A stretch of 64,000 bases of DNA from assembly GCA_030704615.1 (NCBI GenBank), contig CM060731.1, positions 54,482,221-54,546,220 on the forward strand, given 5' to 3'. The notes beneath the pieces were generated by a model. The model was not told the origin of the DNA and did no database searches. It worked only from the letters and a program-made list of their open reading frames with translations. The stretch comes from Takakia lepidozioides (Eukaryota; Streptophyta; Takakiopsida; Takakiales; Takakiaceae). Position numbers and translations under genes: made by a program. This document shows, piece after piece, positions 22,201 to 33,091 of the stretch; the first letter of the stretch is position 1, and each line of letters begins with the position of its first letter.

Positions 22201-22560
22201 TCACGTAGCAGTGAACAGACTTAGAGCGAGCGGGAGGGAGGGCAAACATGCATGGGAGGCCCGCAGTTGGAGCAACCTTCGCATCTGAAGCAAGCGTCCT
22301 AGAAATGCTAGGGTATGTGTCCGAGGAGGTTTCGACTGGGAACTCGCAGTTCTTGGGAGATTCAGCTTGGTCTTAGCAGGCCGTGTTTCAATCTCTACCC
22401 GCTCAGCTGCACCGTGGTGGTTCTGACAGACCAATCCGACATTACCTGACTACAGACACAAGCAGCACACACAAGAGGTCCTCTTGGGTTCATGGTCAGT
22501 CAAATCCTCCATGGGTCATGACACAAGGTTAGGGTTTAGGGTCAAGAGAGGCTACCTTCG
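22201..22560 (+). repeat. Module shared with 55.7-55.9 kb
   Basis: From 'cagcttggtcttagcagg' near 22362 to 'gtcatgacacaagg' near 22527, the sequence closely matches about 55723-55890. An oligo-A tract of about 17 bases precedes the region at 22138-22154. Confidence 0.75.
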
Positions 22561-22673
22561 CTCCATTGTTGTAGTGGAGGTTGCTCCTCACAGCCACGTT
22601 GAAAAATTTGAGTACAGACATTTGTCGATGTGTAATTCCTATGGCAAACTGCTTGCAAGGTTTGTGACCAAAG

Positions 22674-23260
22674 GATGAAAATGTGGTATGCTTGGTTGGC
22701 GCAGTGCAACATCAAGTGGTTTCGAGAGTATGATAATATGACGGATCTTGGCGGGGATCGGTATTGGAATTTCATCTAGCGTAGTGCCCCTGTACATATC
22801 AGAGGTAAGGCTTTATTCTCGTCTCCTTCCCAACTTTCACTAGTGTCTACGAGAGCAGTGTTAGAAAATGGTTTTGTTGCATGGTTTAACCTCTATCATA
22901 GAGCCAAATGCAGTCAGTAACTTTATGCTTGAGATCAATGCTGCTCAGTAATCCCTAAGCTTTTTAAGTAGTTAACCACATCATAGTAAACTATGAAGAG
23001 AACCATGTGACACCCTATGGTACCTTGCAAAGTTGTTTGGGATATTTGTTGTTGCACCTCATATCCATGACATTGGAGCACAAGGCTGAGAAAGGGAGCA
23101 CTGGGGTGGCAATGGCAAGTGTCTCCTACAGAGATCCGTGGTACACTGGGAACGGCGAACTAACTTTCCATCTGTGTGGGCATTCTGATGGCTCTTATTG
23201 TGGGGATTCCCCTGAGTGGCAACCCTGCCTGATACTGACTGGACACTGATGTGTTTGTGG
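22674..23260 (+). pseudogene. Possible captured gene fragments inside the CACTA element
   Basis: A frame near 22678-22780 reads Met-Trp-Tyr-Ala-Trp-Leu-Ala-Gln-Cys-Asn with a later 'GGDRYWNF', and is followed by a splice-like 'gaggtaagg'. A second frame at 23007-23249 contains 'DPWYTGNGELTF' and 'GHSDGSYCGDSPEW'. They look like exon debris of a host gene, but I do not recognise the family. Confidence 0.25.
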
Positions 23261-24185
23261 ACAGATGAAATATTCAAAGAACATGTGCAGCATGATTTGT
23301 TTCTGTATTCTAGTCTTTCTTGTCTTGAGGGTGAAGGGTTGCTTTAGGCCTTCCAGTCATATAGAGGCACATGACGTTTGGTCCAGTTAGTTGGAAGGCA
23401 TAGTATCTGTAATGGGCATTTGTGGTGGCCAAAATGGTCCTTTGAGTGAGTGCAAGGTAGACAATACTGGTGCTGGGTAAATGGTTGGTACATTGTTTCG
23501 CAAATTGAACATGTATTCAATCAAAGTTAATTGGATGCCACTGTGAGACGTTGCCTTGTATGGAAATGGACGTCAGATTCTTTCTTTGGGGTGATAAAAC
23601 AGGTGGCATAGCATGTTTGCATTGGCTGCAGTGTCCTCCTTTGTTTGGGCATGGCATACACTCCAGAAAGCCCACGTTGGCTATGCAAGGTTAACTTCCA
23701 TCCATATACGATGCATCTTGATTTTCTGTATCTTGTTGTTTTTGCAACAGGGTGACTATGCAGAGTTGGAATGTTGAACAACTCCAAACAGAGAATTGAG
23801 TCTAGAACAACAATTGTTGTGTAATGTGGCTAGCACAACAAATGATTCAACGGAATGATGCTGGAGTGTGCAACAAGGGAGGATAGCAGAGGCAGAGACA
23901 ACGGCAAGACAACTGTGGGGCAAGGCAAAGTTTGAGGTGGCCTTGGCAGACAGAGCACTACCCCAGCCAGTACAGACCCAGCCAGTCTTATTCACCCAAC
24001 TATTGACTCTCTGAAGAAGAGTTCTACAACCAGCCTATCACAAATCCAAACTACCTGAAGCATATCGGATTATATTAGATTAGATTTCCCGGCAGTAAGC
24101 AGTCCTTCCATATTGATCCGTCACCCATTGATTTGCAGCAAACTTTTGTTGTGTAATTTCCAGAGATCCCTGGTGACATCATCAA

Positions 24186-24400
24186 ATCTGCAATTGTACC
24201 AGATGTCATCCTGAACATTGGTCTAGTGCCATGTATGCTAAATGTGGGAGCATCTAGGATGCCAAGGGAGTGTTCAACACTATGGCTGAACCAGATGTGG
24301 TGTCGTGGAATGCGATGCTTGCAGGGTGTGCAGAGCAGGAGCGCGGGATGGAGCTTTGGACACCTGAAAGCAAATGATGGGGAAAGGGGTGAAGGTACCT
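24186..24400 (+). pseudogene. PPR (PLS type) gene fragment in the CACTA element
   Basis: The pieces 'IVPDVILN', then in another frame 'VFNTMAEPDVVSWNAML' and 'GCAEQERGME', are degenerate pentatricopeptide repeats with frameshifts. The same repeats occur in better shape at 58251-58640. PPR proteins bind organellar RNA. This piece is not functional. Confidence 0.75.
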
Positions 24401-25110
24401 TCTTCAACATAATTCACCATGTTTTCCTTGCTAGTGTGTGCTTTGACAATTCTAGGCTGTCATTGTTAGCTTCTAGCAGCAAGGCAAGGATGTATGCATG
24501 ATTTGTGCAGAGGCATCGATAGCTGAAGGAGCAGGGATTTCGTGTGGGTCCAGATTCATCCAAGAGGGCCAGATTTCAAGCACAAGATTACCTGTGATTC
24601 CCTGTGGATCAATAGCTACAAGAAACCTGCATGGGTAGATGGTCAACTGGCAGCAGCGGCAGTGATAAAATCAGGCACTGCTAATGAAGGCATCTTCTTC
24701 AACACATTTCACCCTGTTTTTCCCTCTTATCAGAATCAGCCCTAAATTTTCATGTTAAATTCTGCAAGTTAGCTGGTTGAGTAATCTAGTTTGGAGTGAC
24801 TTTGACATGATACTGCCAATGTGACAACAAGAAAGTGTCAAAAAACAGGTAATAGAGATGAGAAGTTGTGGAATGAATACTTATTTGAGCCCAGTCACTG
24901 ATGGGTCAACCGGGGCAGAAAGGTGTATGTCTGCTACATTTCAGAGAGCAGCAGACACAATTCAGATAGGAACTAGTGTGCTACGCTGAGTTGGGTGTTT
25001 CCTAGAACAAATATAGGCTGTCATTGTCAACTGCTAGCAGCAAGGCAAGGATGAATGCTTGATTTGTGCAGAGGCATGGATAGCTGAAGGAGTAGAGATA
25101 GAATGTGGGT
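24401..25110 (+). repeat. Repeated linker modules in the CACTA element
   Basis: Two partial copies of the block containing 'gcatgatttgtgcagaggca' and 'gtgggtccagattcatcc' (about 24490-24570 and 25055-25105) and the block 'gcactgctaatgaaggc' (about 24670) occur here. The same blocks recur at 56.2, 56.5, 57.6-57.9 and 58.1 kb. Confidence 0.7.
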
Positions 25111-26220
25111 GACGTAGGGTGCTGGGCAATGGGCAAGACGTCTTTGTATAAACGTGAGTGACCTTCCTATCCTCTTGGCTCTCATTTTTTGTGCATGTTT
25201 CTTTGTGAAGTATCTGACGACTTCGCCAACACACACCAACCTTTTTGCTTTGGTTTGTTTACGAGTCCATGGGATAGAAGTTACCATAAACAACACTGGC
25301 ATTGGTTTTTCATATATGGTATTGGATAATTCTCTATTGTTTTCGCCTTGGCAGGTTGCTCAGTGACCTTCCCTGGACGCTTTGAAGTATAGTGAGTGAG
25401 TATCTCACAATGCAATGTTGGTTGGCGCATCTTATGCAAGAACTTGGAAAAGAAACATATGTCCTTGTTGTAATAATTCTTAAAGACATGCAAGCCTTAG
25501 TTTTTGATGGGTTGCAGATTGATGGAATACATAAGTAGTTAGAAGATTATGGGTGAACACTTTTCAAAGTGTTATAGTTAGACAATTAATTCACATGAGA
25601 ACATGTGACAATTTTATGTATTTTTAGATCTGTACGATAATGATAATGATAATATTGGTAAATAGAGATGGTGTACAATCTCTTGGTTTTGCTCAGCTTG
25701 TTGCAGTTATGTCTTGCTGCTTTGTTCTCTTTGTATTATATATTATATATTATTGTTGTAATAGACATGTATATGAGTACTATCATAGTCAAAATAATGA
25801 CTACATCTATTTTCACTCTCCAATAGTACTACACCACGTGGCATAATTACAAATATGTAAAAAAAATAGCAATACACCCAAAAAAACACCCATCATTACA
25901 CATGTCAATCTGCTGAGGGACCACGTGTAAAAACTGCAACGCGCCACATGTTGCAACCGGATTAGCACACCTGTAGTCATAGTTCGCAGTCATGGAGAAC
26001 GAACACTTTGCTACGTGTCATTTCCTGTATTGAGCACGTGTCATTCTTGCACAGCCGCTGACATGGACTAACTGTCCGTTCAGTCATTCAGTAAAGCCAG
26101 CGTGTATGACTACCCCCACAGCTGCTCAGGCGCCACGTCATAGCCAGCCTGGAGAGTCATGTCTGCCATGTCACAACTGACTAGGGCTTTACGTCTTCAG
26201 AGTCAGGAAGTCGTAAATGG
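25110..26220. other. CACTA element right part, no gene recognised
   Basis: AT-rich with a short (TA)-like stretch near 25735-25755. Subterminal copies of 'cacgtgt' and 'ccacgtcat' at 25920-26150 are typical of transposase-binding repeats. Confidence 0.5.
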
Positions 26221-26281
26221 CTTCCATGACTGCATTTGCAGTCATAACACAGAGACGTAAAGGCCGCAATCTGTTGTAGTG

Positions 26282-26346
26282 ATGAGTTTATGCTTCAGCT
26301 TTGTGAGCTCGCATGAGCTTGTGCTTGTATTCTTCTTCTTTATCAT
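26282..26346 (+). repeat. LTR-like sequence Y, copy 2, right part
   Basis: Matches 6651-6712 ('gagtttatgcttcagctttg'). The match ends at 'tttatca', where sequence X copy 2 begins. In copy 1 the family sequence continues with 'ctcgagaaag', so this copy is truncated. Confidence 0.85.
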
Positions 26347-26522
26347 TGTGTGGACTAGTGACTGCCATAGTGGGTAACATAGTGGCAGCCTAGTGACTGA
26401 CTAGTTGTAGCCTAGTGGTTGGACTAGTGGTGGACTAGTGGTATACTAGTGTGTGGTGTGCGCATGTGTTGTGTGGTTCTCGACAGCGATGTAGTTGTGT
26501 AGCGATATGTATGCGCACGACA
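26347..26522 (+). repeat. 176-bp sequence X, copy 2
   Basis: Ungapped second copy of 21018-21193. It ends CGCACGACA and is followed by CATCTC, the right flank of the composite insertion. Confidence 0.85.
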
Positions 26523-29500
26523 CATCTCTAAATATCATCACATATACGTAGCAGCATTAAATTGCCGTGCACTATACACATCACATTTCTCAGGTGGATC
26601 CCTATGTTACCAAAAACTATTTACCAATATACAAGTTTGCCCACCTACGCCATACCAACAATTAAAATTCAAGCTTTTTACATTAATGCTATAGACTCCA
26701 TCAACTCCTCCCAAACATAACCAAACGCTGTCAGAACCAGGACATATAATCAAATATGCTTACTACTCCATAACGGCCGAAATACCACATGCACCAGTTA
26801 GCTTCCCTCAAATAAAAAATCACAAAACAAGACTACGCATCCATGAATTGAGCATCCCACGCACTACAGGTCCCATACTAGGGTCTCTCCAATTTAAACA
26901 CACAACACATGCTCAGGGAAAATCTCTGAATATACAACTCCCATTGACACAACATATCTTATGGAAATGCCTAGGAATAAATATTCTGACCCCCTGCCCA
27001 ACTGCACTAAAAACAATCATCACAACTACTTTGCTGTAGATAAGGAACATGCAAAGCGTGTACGTCTTTGGGGTCCTAACTCTGGCTCGCACCATGAGAA
27101 TATGTGGGGATTGCTATTTTGTCAGCCATCAGCGATCAGCGATTAGTATGATGTGGACACACAAAAAATGGCCACGTGGCAAAGGGTCGTCCATTTTATT
27201 TTATTTTTCTCGGACTGCCCGTAAATCCAAAACTGAATGATAGTCGTTTTCCAATAGGAAATGAATTAGAACAACACTATATTGCTTGTCAACATCGGAA
27301 AACTAACATCGACACCTAACAAGGTAAGATACAAAACCCTTTAATCTCACATAAGGCTGGCAAAGGCGGGGTATGAGTTGTGGACTTGAAGGACAACAAT
27401 CGTAGGCTAGATGACCGCGGAGAACACCTTCGTTGGCCAGAGGTGGAGGATGAAGAAGATGATGGGGGTGAAGTTGGGAAAAATGAGAATTTTTGGGGTT
27501 TTTGTTTTTTGTTTTTATAAGAAAAATTATAACATTGCTATATCATCCTCCACCTTCGATGGACGAAGGTACGGGGTGAAGTGGGAAAAAATGACAATTT
27601 TTGGAAACACCATGGCTGAGCGAATGTTATCACCTTCGTTAGTCGAAGGTGCAGTTTTTGGGCAGGTTTGTTGGGGAGGGGCAAATGTTCGTGCTGACCT
27701 TCGTTGACCTTCGTCACTGATGGAATTGAGCTGTTTACGGACATAATAGGAGCTCTCAGAATATGCCAATCTTCCAAGGCCACTTACATGTGCTCTGTAA
27801 CACCCAATCTTACAAATTCATTGCTGCCAATAGCAACTATAAATCCCCTCCTTATGGCCATAGCTCTGCCTCCCACCAGGAAAGTATGATAACTTCCCAC
27901 TACTATCCACACTATTACACAAATCACTACAACAACTATAAAACTACCAAGGCTACTTTAGCTAAGGTGCAACCCAACTGCCACTGCCAAGGCTGGCCTA
28001 AGCCAATACCGTCCATTCGTCACACAAAAGCACTTGCTTCTATTAAACACCACCTCACTATATCTACTTCCTGCTATTGTTTACAAAGACTTTATCTCCC
28101 CCCCCCATAGCTATTACTTACCACAACACACAATTGACCCCGTCACCTACATCACACCTAGGCTGCAACTTAAACATACCCCCAAGTACAGCCTCAAAGT
28201 ACAGCAACAATATATCTCTCCACTTGTGAGCAGATATACTTCTCCCCATTGACTCAATCTAAAACCTCCCTAGCTGCATCCATTCAGGAACTTAATCGTT
28301 GCACACATAAATTGTACCAAGTGGAAACACTCTGTAAAAGTCAAATGGGACCTCAATCACCAACCTCCTTCCTTAAAAATACCAATATTTTCGGGCAATC
28401 TACACCTCTGTGTATTAGGATGATAAGCCAAATACTAACCCACTACCCTCTCCAGTGCCACACCCTAACACCAGAGTTGCAATAGCATGTATTCCCCCTT
28501 TTGCGCCCCACCACCTGCAGACCCCACAACAGCTTCAAAAAGACATGTCAATTCCATGTACCCCAAAATTTCCCAAGGTTCATGTTGCTACCCCCTAACT
28601 CTCTTACTCAGGGGCACAACAAAATGCCATTTTTTTCCAAATGTTACACACATGACTACCATACTATAAATACTAAATGCAAACTACTGCAGCATCCCCC
28701 AACTTGCAAAAAGCTTGACTGCAGGCCACATGAACACACACAACACATTAACAATGACCACCACACCACAAGCAAACCAGCAGCATACTACCCAGTTATC
28801 AGTGATATAATTGCCACAAATCAAGACTACAAATGCAAACTGCACACCTATCTCTACCCTCACTGAAATATTATGCTTACAAACACTTTAGAAAGGTCAT
28901 CTTTTCAACCCGTTACCTCCACTTCAGTTGCCAGTACTGCCCCGCACTAAGGCTTCCCCCACTCACTAGGAAACCCCACAAATATCAATCAATCTTCTCA
29001 GGAACCCAACACACTACAGACCCATATCATGCCAAAAGCCTGCACTGCAGCCAAAGCAAGATAAAAATAACTAAGCTAGTCTTGAATAGGCTGGAAACAA
29101 CAATCCCAACTAAGCTAAGGTCGTACCTGGCAATAGAAGTGTTGAACCTTAGTAGCAAGATCCGTACAGGCCCTCCTCATCCCCAAGCCTTCAAGCAGCC
29201 CTTTCAATTCACATCTCCTGTTGTTAGCACCTCATTGGATTATCTCCACTGCAGTTGCCCCACATTAATGCTTAACCCTCTCACTAGAAAACATCACAAA
29301 CATCAATCAATCTTCTCAGGGACCCATCACATTTTAGACCCACTTCAGACCAACAGCCTGTACTGTATGGCTGCAGTATGTATGCACTATCGGTTTTGGC
29401 ACTAGATCAAGGGCACGACACTGATGCCTAACATTGATTATGGGTCAAATAGGAAGAGTATGCATGTGCTGCCAAGTGGTTTCGTCAAAATTTTGTTGCA

Positions 29501-30460
29501 CAATGTGAAAGACCTGCAACTCGTCATGCACAACTTTAATGGGTATGCTTACAACTAATGAATAAGCTTGAAAATGTTGGTGCTCTATCGAGAGACATTA
29601 GCACATTGTACCTCACTAGCAAGGCGACCAGGTCGCATTGACAGTCCATAGCCACTTCAGTGTGGTGATATGGTGCGTTCCTCCGGTGTGGTGCTCAAAT
29701 GGCTCGCTATGTGTCGACACTAAAGAGGAAAACAAAAGTGAAGCGTGTTGCACATGGAAAATGCTCCTGTAACCAATGGGAAAATATCAAAGAATGGAAT
29801 ATGTGCCTGGCATCTGCTGTGTTGTCTTATTCTACGTAGGTTTCATCGGTCAACCTTTCCCCAAATGGCAGACATTGGTTAAATCTTATCATGACATTGT
29901 GCTTCATGAGGGATTTTCTCATTGCACATTCATCCACTCTCATTCATCCATAAAGCATGTTGAAACCAGTCACAACCCTAAGACACACCATCCACAATTT
30001 GCATGTCTCAGGCCCCCCTTACCACTATCAAAATACACTCATTTGCATCCCGCCACCGTGGTGGGCCATTCAAAAGATTCTCAATTCAACTACATTATGG
30101 TCATGTACCCCCACTGAGATGCTTCCAGGGCCAATGCAAACTACCAACACTGTCAGGAATTACTCGCCAAATAAGGAGGCCCCCCTGTGGATAGTTGGTA
30201 CACACCCCCTTTCATGCAACTACTTTACTGCACCATAGAATGGCACATTCGGCACACACGGAATATATGTGGGCGATGTTGTTGAATGATTGTGTTTGCA
30301 GAGACGAAATATACAATGGTTGTGGATGAATTAATGAGGATGATAGACAGTGAATGTGGATGCCACGCTGCGAATGTGGATGAATGTGGATGAAATCTAA
30401 GCTTGCACCTAAAACGTTTGCTCATGCAAAATGACAGAGTGATGCGAAATGAAGACATAA
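26523..30460 (+). other. A+C-rich DNA without a recognised gene
   Basis: The plus strand is rich in A and C, most markedly at 27760-29400, like 2660-6377. Open frames here are low-complexity Thr/His/Pro/Ser/Tyr-rich. Between 27.1 and 27.75 kb the composition is mixed and CACCTTCG/CGAAGGTG motifs occur. From 29400 to 30450 nothing is recognised. Confidence 0.5.
28910..29375 (+). repeat. Imperfect direct repeat of about 135 bp
   Basis: The block 'caaatatcaatcaatcttct' with its flanks (about 28915-29050) recurs at about 29240-29372 with roughly 80% identity judged by eye. Confidence 0.7.
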
Positions 30461-30463
30461 ATT

Positions 30464-30912
30464 GTTGCGGACCTCACTTCGGTAAGTTCCCCTTCAAGTC
30501 ATAGTTACTTGCTTTGATGCGCGCGCCTAACTCCTAACCTGGCCGCCGGGCCAACTTGCAGCTTCGGCAGTCCGGAATAGCTCCCCACTCTTTGGTCGCT
30601 TTCCGGCTCGCTCGCTTACTCACTAGTCTTTGGTCACCAACGGGCTTGCACCGTTCTCGGGGTTACTACTCCTTATATATACTTCTGTGACTGTCCGCGG
30701 GGGTTCCACAAACAACACCATCATTTTATGGCGAACCACCACGAAGACCCTCGATTCCCGGTGATGAGTCGCGGTGAATCTTGGCCCACCCACCACGGCC
30801 CCATTGGACCGTGATGAGTCCCAAGACTCCCCACGACTCCCACCACAAGGTCTCCGCCCCATGGTGAGTCCTATGCCACCCCCACTAAGTCCCGCTAAGC
30901 TACCACCACCCA
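30464..30912 (-). repeat. Inverted, partial chromovirus LTR
   Basis: The reverse complement matches the 9275-10001 LTR. It starts at TGTTGCGGACC (LTR 3' end), passes the TATA-like 'ttatatatacttct' and ends near the 'agcttagcgggacttagtgg' part of U3. About 90 bp between 'gcttcgg' and 'cagtccgg' are deleted relative to the intact LTR. It is an older relic of the same family. Confidence 0.88.
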
Positions 30913-31850
30913 CTAGAAGCATTCTTGTCATTTACCACTGGGGTAACCACTCATTTTGAGTCGTAAAAGTCAAAAAACTGGGATCGACTGGAAGTTACAG
31001 ACGACTAGTTACAACAGACGTGGTAGTTGGGTTGGACATCCAATGATTGGAGTGGTAAAGGACATAGACGCGCGAACAACTGCTCAGCGATTAATGCGAT
31101 TAATGCTGAAGAACCACGTGGCGTAACCAGGCGGGCCGCCCGTGTGTCTGACCTTTTGGGCTGACTTTGATTTTTCCCTCCGGATGAGTGGACTGACTCA
31201 CCCGGGGCGGTGACACATGGACGCGGACGTGGATGCAGACGTGGATGCCGATGTGGCGGCGCCGCGACGAGCGGCAATGCTGCCACGTGGCCACGGACCC
31301 AAGACGCCACATCGCAGTCGGCCACATAACTTGGAGTGCTTCATGTCACGTGGCAACAGCCACTGGCGAAGTCGACTGCACAACTGCCGGCAGACGAATC
31401 CACGGGGACCACGTGGAGAATGTGTGGGTCGACACGTGGCGTCGTCCCCACGCAATGGCAGTGAGGGGTACGACTGCTAGTGGAAAGCCGCAGAGTGCTT
31501 GTGCCATCTCGGGACTGCTTTGGCCAACTCCGCTGCCACTGTGCTAGTTGGTTGCACTACAGTAGGAAAGCACGAAAAATGAGCACTTGTAGTGGTTTGT
31601 CTGAGTTGTCCAACTGACCTGCATTCTAAGCTGAAAATCTGGTTCTGACGCATTCTACTGGTTTTAGTGGTTCACCCATATGCAGGGGGAATTGAGAAGC
31701 AATGATACTGGGCGAGACTCAGAACACAGACCACGATGCATGCACAACATCACGCTAATGAACCAAATAGACGAGGCAACAGGGAGACCAAAGACCATCA
31801 CACATACACATAGAAGGTGGACGGACACGACGACAAGTCAGGAAATGTGA
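30913..31850. other. Gene-free stretch with CACGTG cluster
   Basis: Contains five CACGTG hexamers between 31115 and 31438, a 12-bp 'gacgtggatgc' tandem at about 31220-31250, and 'cactacag...ttgtagtg' at 31555-31594, which resembles two facing CACTA-type ends. No gene is recognised. Confidence 0.5.
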
Positions 31851-32036
31851 TATTACATTCAAATAAGAGACCGTCACGGCACACATGCATATGAGCAAGA
31901 CTAAATGCCAACATATATGGTTGCCGGACATCACTTAAACTGTCATGGCTCAAATGTTCAAAACTGGTAACGTGAGTATCATACACACTTCTATGAGTAT
32001 CATTACACACCCAACAGGGACTACAAACATGAAATG

Positions 32037-33045
32037 TCACTTGATACTTTCACCTTTCCTCATACTCTTCTCTGGCCACAGAGTCACCGTGCCTTTCACG
32101 TGCGCTAGTGTGGTCTGGGGGGGGGCATCATCCACATTTGGGCAAGGCAATGTAACACTTGGAAGCATGATCTCGTGGACTTTCACCTTGTACCACCCGG
32201 ATCGAATGTCCTTGCAGTGGAACTTGTCAACCCCGGCTATTCCCACCACTTCCGCCTTGGCGGCGGCTGTCTTTGACCGCTTGTCATGGGGGTTCAGGAG
32301 AAACACAAGATCTGATATCTGCAGACACCAACATCAGGGTCCACTCAGCAACAAACATAGCAATGACAGGGTGAAAGTCAAGCGCAGCTGGGCATGGAAA
32401 CGATCTTGGTTGCCACAATATTGAATCAACAGCAAATTCACGGTGTACCAACGTACCTTGAAGCGAAGCTCGTCGCTGAGGGTGACAATTGAGGAAAGCT
32501 GCCCACGTGTCTTCAACTGCAACAGCAAAAAGAGGTTTAGTCAGACGGATAAGAATAACATGAACTCTGGTGGTTGCAATGGTATAAACACACCTCCACG
32601 GAGCAAGCTAACAAACACCCTGCTCAGACCCTACACACTACAACTTCCTGGCAAAAATAACCCTACTAAAAACCAGCCAGGCAAAGCAAAGAGCCATGAA
32701 TGCATGCCTGGGGAACCACGTCCTGCTGCGATGATGGTGCCGGGGACAGCCCACTCCTCTTGCTCACCTGCAATGAATACACATTGCAACGCTTCAGGAA
32801 GTGTATCCATAAAGGAAACCAACCAAGTAAGTTTGCGGAGAGGGGCTGGGAACAACCATACCTTGGGCGTTGCCTCCTCATGCCGGGGGGTAGATCCGGA
32901 ATGCTGCCGCCGTAGCACTATGGTCCTTGGCGCATGACCCACCTTCTTCACATTCGACCCCACTGCCACTCCCTGTACATGTGGTCCCTGCAAAACATAT
33001 AGTGCCAGCCTTGCGTGAGAGGGCATCCGGGGGGAACAAAACAAA
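32037..33045 (-). CDS. Downstream exons of the FCP1-domain gene (tentative)
   Basis: Three to four open blocks with plausible splice borders lie 3' of the FCP1 domain. Going down the minus strand: about 33095-32990 ('MTSKPKDMFVLFPPDA'); about 32985-32862 ('VKKVGHAPRTIVLRR'), ending at a GTATGG donor; 32523-32462 ('RGQLSSIVTLSDELRF') between CAG and GTACGT; and 32320-32037 ('KFHCKDIRSGWYKVKV', stop at 32037). They read well in one coding style and share the strand, so I link them, but the family of these blocks is unknown to me. If the link is wrong they are a separate short gene. Confidence 0.4.
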
Positions 33046-33091
33046 CATATCTTTTGGCTTCGATGTCATGTTGCAAACAGTAAGGTTAGTT

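Larger units (their letters stand above)
21462..26281. mobile_element. CACTA-type (En/Spm-like) non-autonomous DNA transposon
   Basis: The left end is CACAACAACAGATTGCGGC and the right end is GCCGCAATCTGTTGTAGTG, so the terminal inverted repeats match with one change (CACTA altered to CACAA on the left). The 3-bp target duplication ATG is at 21459-21461 and 26282-26284. The uninterrupted target is preserved at 6640-6660 ('atatatgcatgagtttatg'). Three-base duplications and CACTA ends define the superfamily. Subterminal DNA repeats 'cacgtgtcat' and 'gcagtcat' motifs on both sides. No transposase is recognised. The inside carries gene fragments (a PPR piece at 24186-24400) and repeated modules. 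It must be mobilised in trans. Confidence 0.9.
6378..26522 (+). mobile_element. Composite nested retrotransposon insertion of about 20 kb
   Basis: The outer boundaries are inferred from three observations. The A+C-rich DNA on the left stops at 6377 and the same kind of DNA restarts at 26523. CACATC lies at 6372-6377 and again at 26521-26526, giving a short target duplication of 4-6 bp depending on where the end is placed. The left end begins TGTCAAG and the right end finishes CGCACGACA, so it is bounded by TG and CA. Removing the nested chromovirus (about 6.4 kb) and the CACTA-type element (4.8 kb) would leave about 8.9 kb, a usual size for a Ty3/gypsy element. The terminal repeats are rearranged, so the exact LTR structure is unresolved. 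Confidence 0.55.

Noticed and set aside
21018-26522. A TRIM-type element with two 176-bp LTRs around sequence Y
   Set aside because: No primer-binding site follows X copy 1, and the five bases flanking the two X copies (GCGAT and CATCT) do not match as a target duplication.
31217-31547. GC-rich overlapping frames with Asp-Val-Asp-Ala repeats
   Set aside because: They derive from a 12-bp tandem repeat and are open on both strands, so they are not evidence for a gene.
31555-31594. CACTACA...TGTAGTG as a complete miniature CACTA element
   Set aside because: Only 40 bp long with no clear 3-bp target duplication, and its tips differ from those of the element at 21462. Kept only as a note in the regional entry.
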